64,000 nucleotides of DNA. Source: Collinsella sp. AF25-2LB. Its GTDB lineage: Bacteria; Actinomycetota; Coriobacteriia; Coriobacteriales; Coriobacteriaceae. Shown here piece by piece: positions 62,396-64,000 of this stretch. The DNA is taken from the NCBI RefSeq assembly GCF_003458415.1, contig NZ_QRUF01000003.1, positions 106,387-170,386 on the forward strand, given 5' to 3'. The position numbers and the translations under genes are program-made. Numbering within the stretch: position 1 is the stretch's first letter; each line of letters begins with the position of its first letter. The notes under the pieces are model-generated. The model searched no databases. It saw only the letters and a list, made by a program, of their open reading frames with translations, and was not told the origin of the DNA.

Positions 62396-63886
62396 ATGAG
62401 CAAATACATCATCGGAATCGATCAGTCCACACAGGGTACTAAGGCGCTGCTGGTGGACGAGGGCGGCCATCTGATCCATCGCGCCGACCGCTCACATCGC
62501 CAGATTGTCAACGAGGCCGGCTGGGTGAGCCACGACCCGGCCGAGATCGCCGCCAACGTGCTGGCTGTGGCACGCACCGTGGTGGAGGAGACCGGGGTCG
62601 ATCCGGCAGACATCGCCGGCGTTGGCATTTCCAACCAGCGCGAGACCACCGTTGCCTGGAGCCGCACGACGGGCGAGCCGCTGTGCGATGCCGTGGTGTG
62701 GCAGTGCGCCCGCGCCCGCGAGCTGTGCGACGAGCTGGCTGCGCGCGAAGGCGTGGCCGAGCTGGTGCGTGACACGACGGGTCTGGTGCTCTCGCCCTAC
62801 TATCCGGCGGGCAAGATGGCCTGGATCCTCGCGAACGTTCCCGCGGCTGCCGAGGCCGCGGCGGCGGGCGAGCTGTGCCTGGGCACCATCGATGCCTGGG
62901 TGGTCTGGACGCTCACGGGCGGCGCGGAGTTCCGCTGCGACTGGTCCAATGCCAGCCGCACGCAGCTTTTTGACCTGCGCCGTGGCTGCTGGAGCGAGCC
63001 GGTGTGCGAGGCCTTTGGTGTCAATCCGGCGTGCCTGCCGCAGGTGACCGATTCCGATGGCCTGTTCGGTACAACGGACCTGGGCGGCTTTTTGCCGGCG
63101 CCCGTGCCCATCCACGGCGTGCTCGGCGACAGCCATGCCGCCTTGTTTGCCCAGGGCTGCCATAGCCGCGGCATGGCCAAGGCGACCTATGGCACCGGCA
63201 GCTCGGTCATGATGAACGTCGGCGACGAGTTTGTCGCCAGCTCGCACGGGCTTTCGAGCTCGCTTGCGTGGCGTATGGACGGTGTGACCGAGTATGTTCT
63301 CGAGGGCAACGTGAGCTACGCCGGCGCCGTCAAGACGTGGCTGCGCGACGACCTGGAGCTCATCAACAATCCCGAGGAAGTCACCGACCTGTGCTACGCC
63401 GCCAATCCGGCGAGCCGCGTCTACTTTGTGCCGGCGTTCACTGGCCTGGGCGCGCCGCACTGGGCGAGCGATGCCGAGGGCTGCGTCTTTGGCATGACGC
63501 GCACCACGGGCCGTGCGGAGTTCGTAAAGGCCGCCGACGAGTCGATCGCCTATCAGATCTTCGACGTGATCGATGCGATGGTCGAGGATTCGGGCGCGGC
63601 ACTGGCCGAGCTTCGTGTTGACGGCGGTCCCACGCGCGACGCGTACCTGATGCAGTTTGAGAGCGACCTGGTCGGCTCGCCCATCCGCATTGCGAGCAAC
63701 GACGAGATGAGCGGCCTGGGTGCGGCCTGGGCCTGCGGCATTGCGCTGGACATGTACACGCGCGATGTCGTCGACGTCTACGGCGCCCGCGGCATCGTGG
63801 AGCCGTCGATGCCCGCCGACGAGCGAGCCAAAAAGATCGCCGGCTGGCGCCATGCTGTCGACGCGACTATCGCCTACACTGCCTAG
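62396..63886 (+). CDS. FGGY-family carbohydrate kinase
   Basis: This 496-residue sugar kinase has the N-terminal phosphate loop GIDQSTQGTKALLVDE, a YGTGSSVMMNVG ATP-binding strand and the C-terminal signature VDGGPTRDAYLMQFESDLVG. Xylulokinase-like members phosphorylate ketoses. AGGAGAG precedes the ATG. It is separated from transketolase by 142 bp holding a small hairpin. It most likely makes the ketose phosphate used by the transketolase. The substrate cannot be fixed from sequence. Confidence 0.9.
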   Translation: MSKYIIGIDQSTQGTKALLVDEGGHLIHRADRSHRQIVNEAGWVSHDPAEIAANVLAVARTVVEETGVDPADIAGVGISNQRETTVAWSRTTGEPLCDAVVWQCARARELCDELAAREGVAELVRDTTGLVLSPYYPAGKMAWILANVPAAAEAAAAGELCLGTIDAWVVWTLTGGAEFRCDWSNASRTQLFDLRRGCWSEPVCEAFGVNPACLPQVTDSDGLFGTTDLGGFLPAPVPIHGVLGDSHAALFAQGCHSRGMAKATYGTGSSVMMNVGDEFVASSHGLSSSLAWRMDGVTEYVLEGNVSYAGAVKTWLRDDLELINNPEEVTDLCYAANPASRVYFVPAFTGLGAPHWASDAEGCVFGMTRTTGRAEFVKAADESIAYQIFDVIDAMVEDSGAALAELRVDGGPTRDAYLMQFESDLVGSPIRIASNDEMSGLGAAWACGIALDMYTRDVVDVYGARGIVEPSMPADERAKKIAGWRHAVDATIAYTA

Positions 63887-63916
63887 GCGGCTGCGCGGCG
63901 CCCAAGGATTTTTCTG

Positions 63917-64000
63917 GGACGGGGATTAAAAACTCATTGATCCCCGTCCTTGGCAGCTCATTGAACTGCCTCCCATTTCTTGGACACAAGAAATGGGAGG
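63917..64000. terminator. Three consecutive hairpins after the kinase gene
   Basis: GGACGGGGAT/ATCCCCGTCC (63917-63926 with 63940-63949), GGCAG/CTGCC (63952-63956 with 63966-63970) and a perfect 14-bp pair CCTCCCATTTCTTG (63969-63982 with 63987-64000) that reaches the window edge. None has a long T-run, so terminator or repeat element is open. Confidence 0.5.

Overview
The window is GC-rich, densely packed bacterial DNA. It most resembles a gut Coriobacteriia genome of the Collinsella type (Actinomycetota). This placement is an inference from several traits seen together: a sortase-anchored surface protein with an LAxTG-type motif, a compact group 4 [NiFe] hydrogenase operon, an NfnAB module, and an NRAMP protein with the residue changes of NRAMP-related magnesium transporters (described from Eggerthella). 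No 16S gene or mobile-element transposase is present. One tRNA gene, initiator tRNA-Met, was found.

Layout. 0-4.5 kb: 3' part of a giant wall-anchored adhesin-like protein. 4.9-7.1 kb (minus): nfnB-nfnA electron bifurcation. 7.5-12.6 kb (minus): glmU-prs-pth housekeeping block, interrupted between prs and pth by a nuclease-like gene flanked by two copies of a 25-bp inverted-repeat element. 12.8-16.1 kb (plus): complete ECF vitamin transporter (T, fused AA', S). 16.6-21.7 kb: exonuclease III, sirtuin, a folP-folK fusion, a degenerate biotin-ligase-like protein and coaX. 21.85 kb: tRNA-fMet. 22.5-24.5 kb: Old Yellow Enzyme/dienoyl-CoA reductase-like flavoenzyme. 24.9 kb: orphan double-HTH protein. 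25.6-31.3 kb: five-gene membrane hydrogenase operon whose first gene is a HyfB/HyfC-type fusion. 31.9-40.8 kb: two-component system (minus) facing two ABC exporter/permease systems (plus). 41-49 kb: DUF362 ferredoxin, alpha/beta hydrolase, hemolysin III and CNNM-type membrane proteins, a stand-alone cyanophycin-synthetase-N-like protein, YtxH and PRC-barrel proteins, and a NodB-fold protein with its metal site lost. 49.6-52.7 kb: a pore-degenerate MgtE-like protein with an NRAMP-related transporter, probably one Mg2+ module. 53.2-55.4 kb (minus): OatA-like acyltransferase. 55.6-63.9 kb: nucleoside/ribose salvage pair, a LacI regulator and a sugar operon (isomerase, split transketolase, FGGY kinase).

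The most unusual content is non-coding. The gaps, especially those between convergent genes, are packed with palindromic repeats of at least five unrelated families. (i) Two arrays of a 15-mer that alternates orientation about every 40 bp (4507-4723 and 22019-22316). (ii) A ~410-bp composite of two nested palindromic elements present twice in inverted orientation (16.1-16.5 kb and 31.4-31.8 kb). (iii) Two ~203-bp elements bounded by 25-bp inverted repeats (8.2 and 9.75 kb). (iv) A 229-bp element (52.8 kb). (v) Dispersed GGGGAC/GTCCCC hairpins. None carries a transposase here.

Functionally, NfnAB and the hydrogenase point to fermentative redox balancing through ferredoxin and H2. The final cluster predicts conversion of an aldose to a ketose, phosphorylation of the ketose, and cleavage by a two-subunit transketolase. 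That is the same logic as D-apiose degradation, but with a fucose/arabinose-isomerase-type enzyme.
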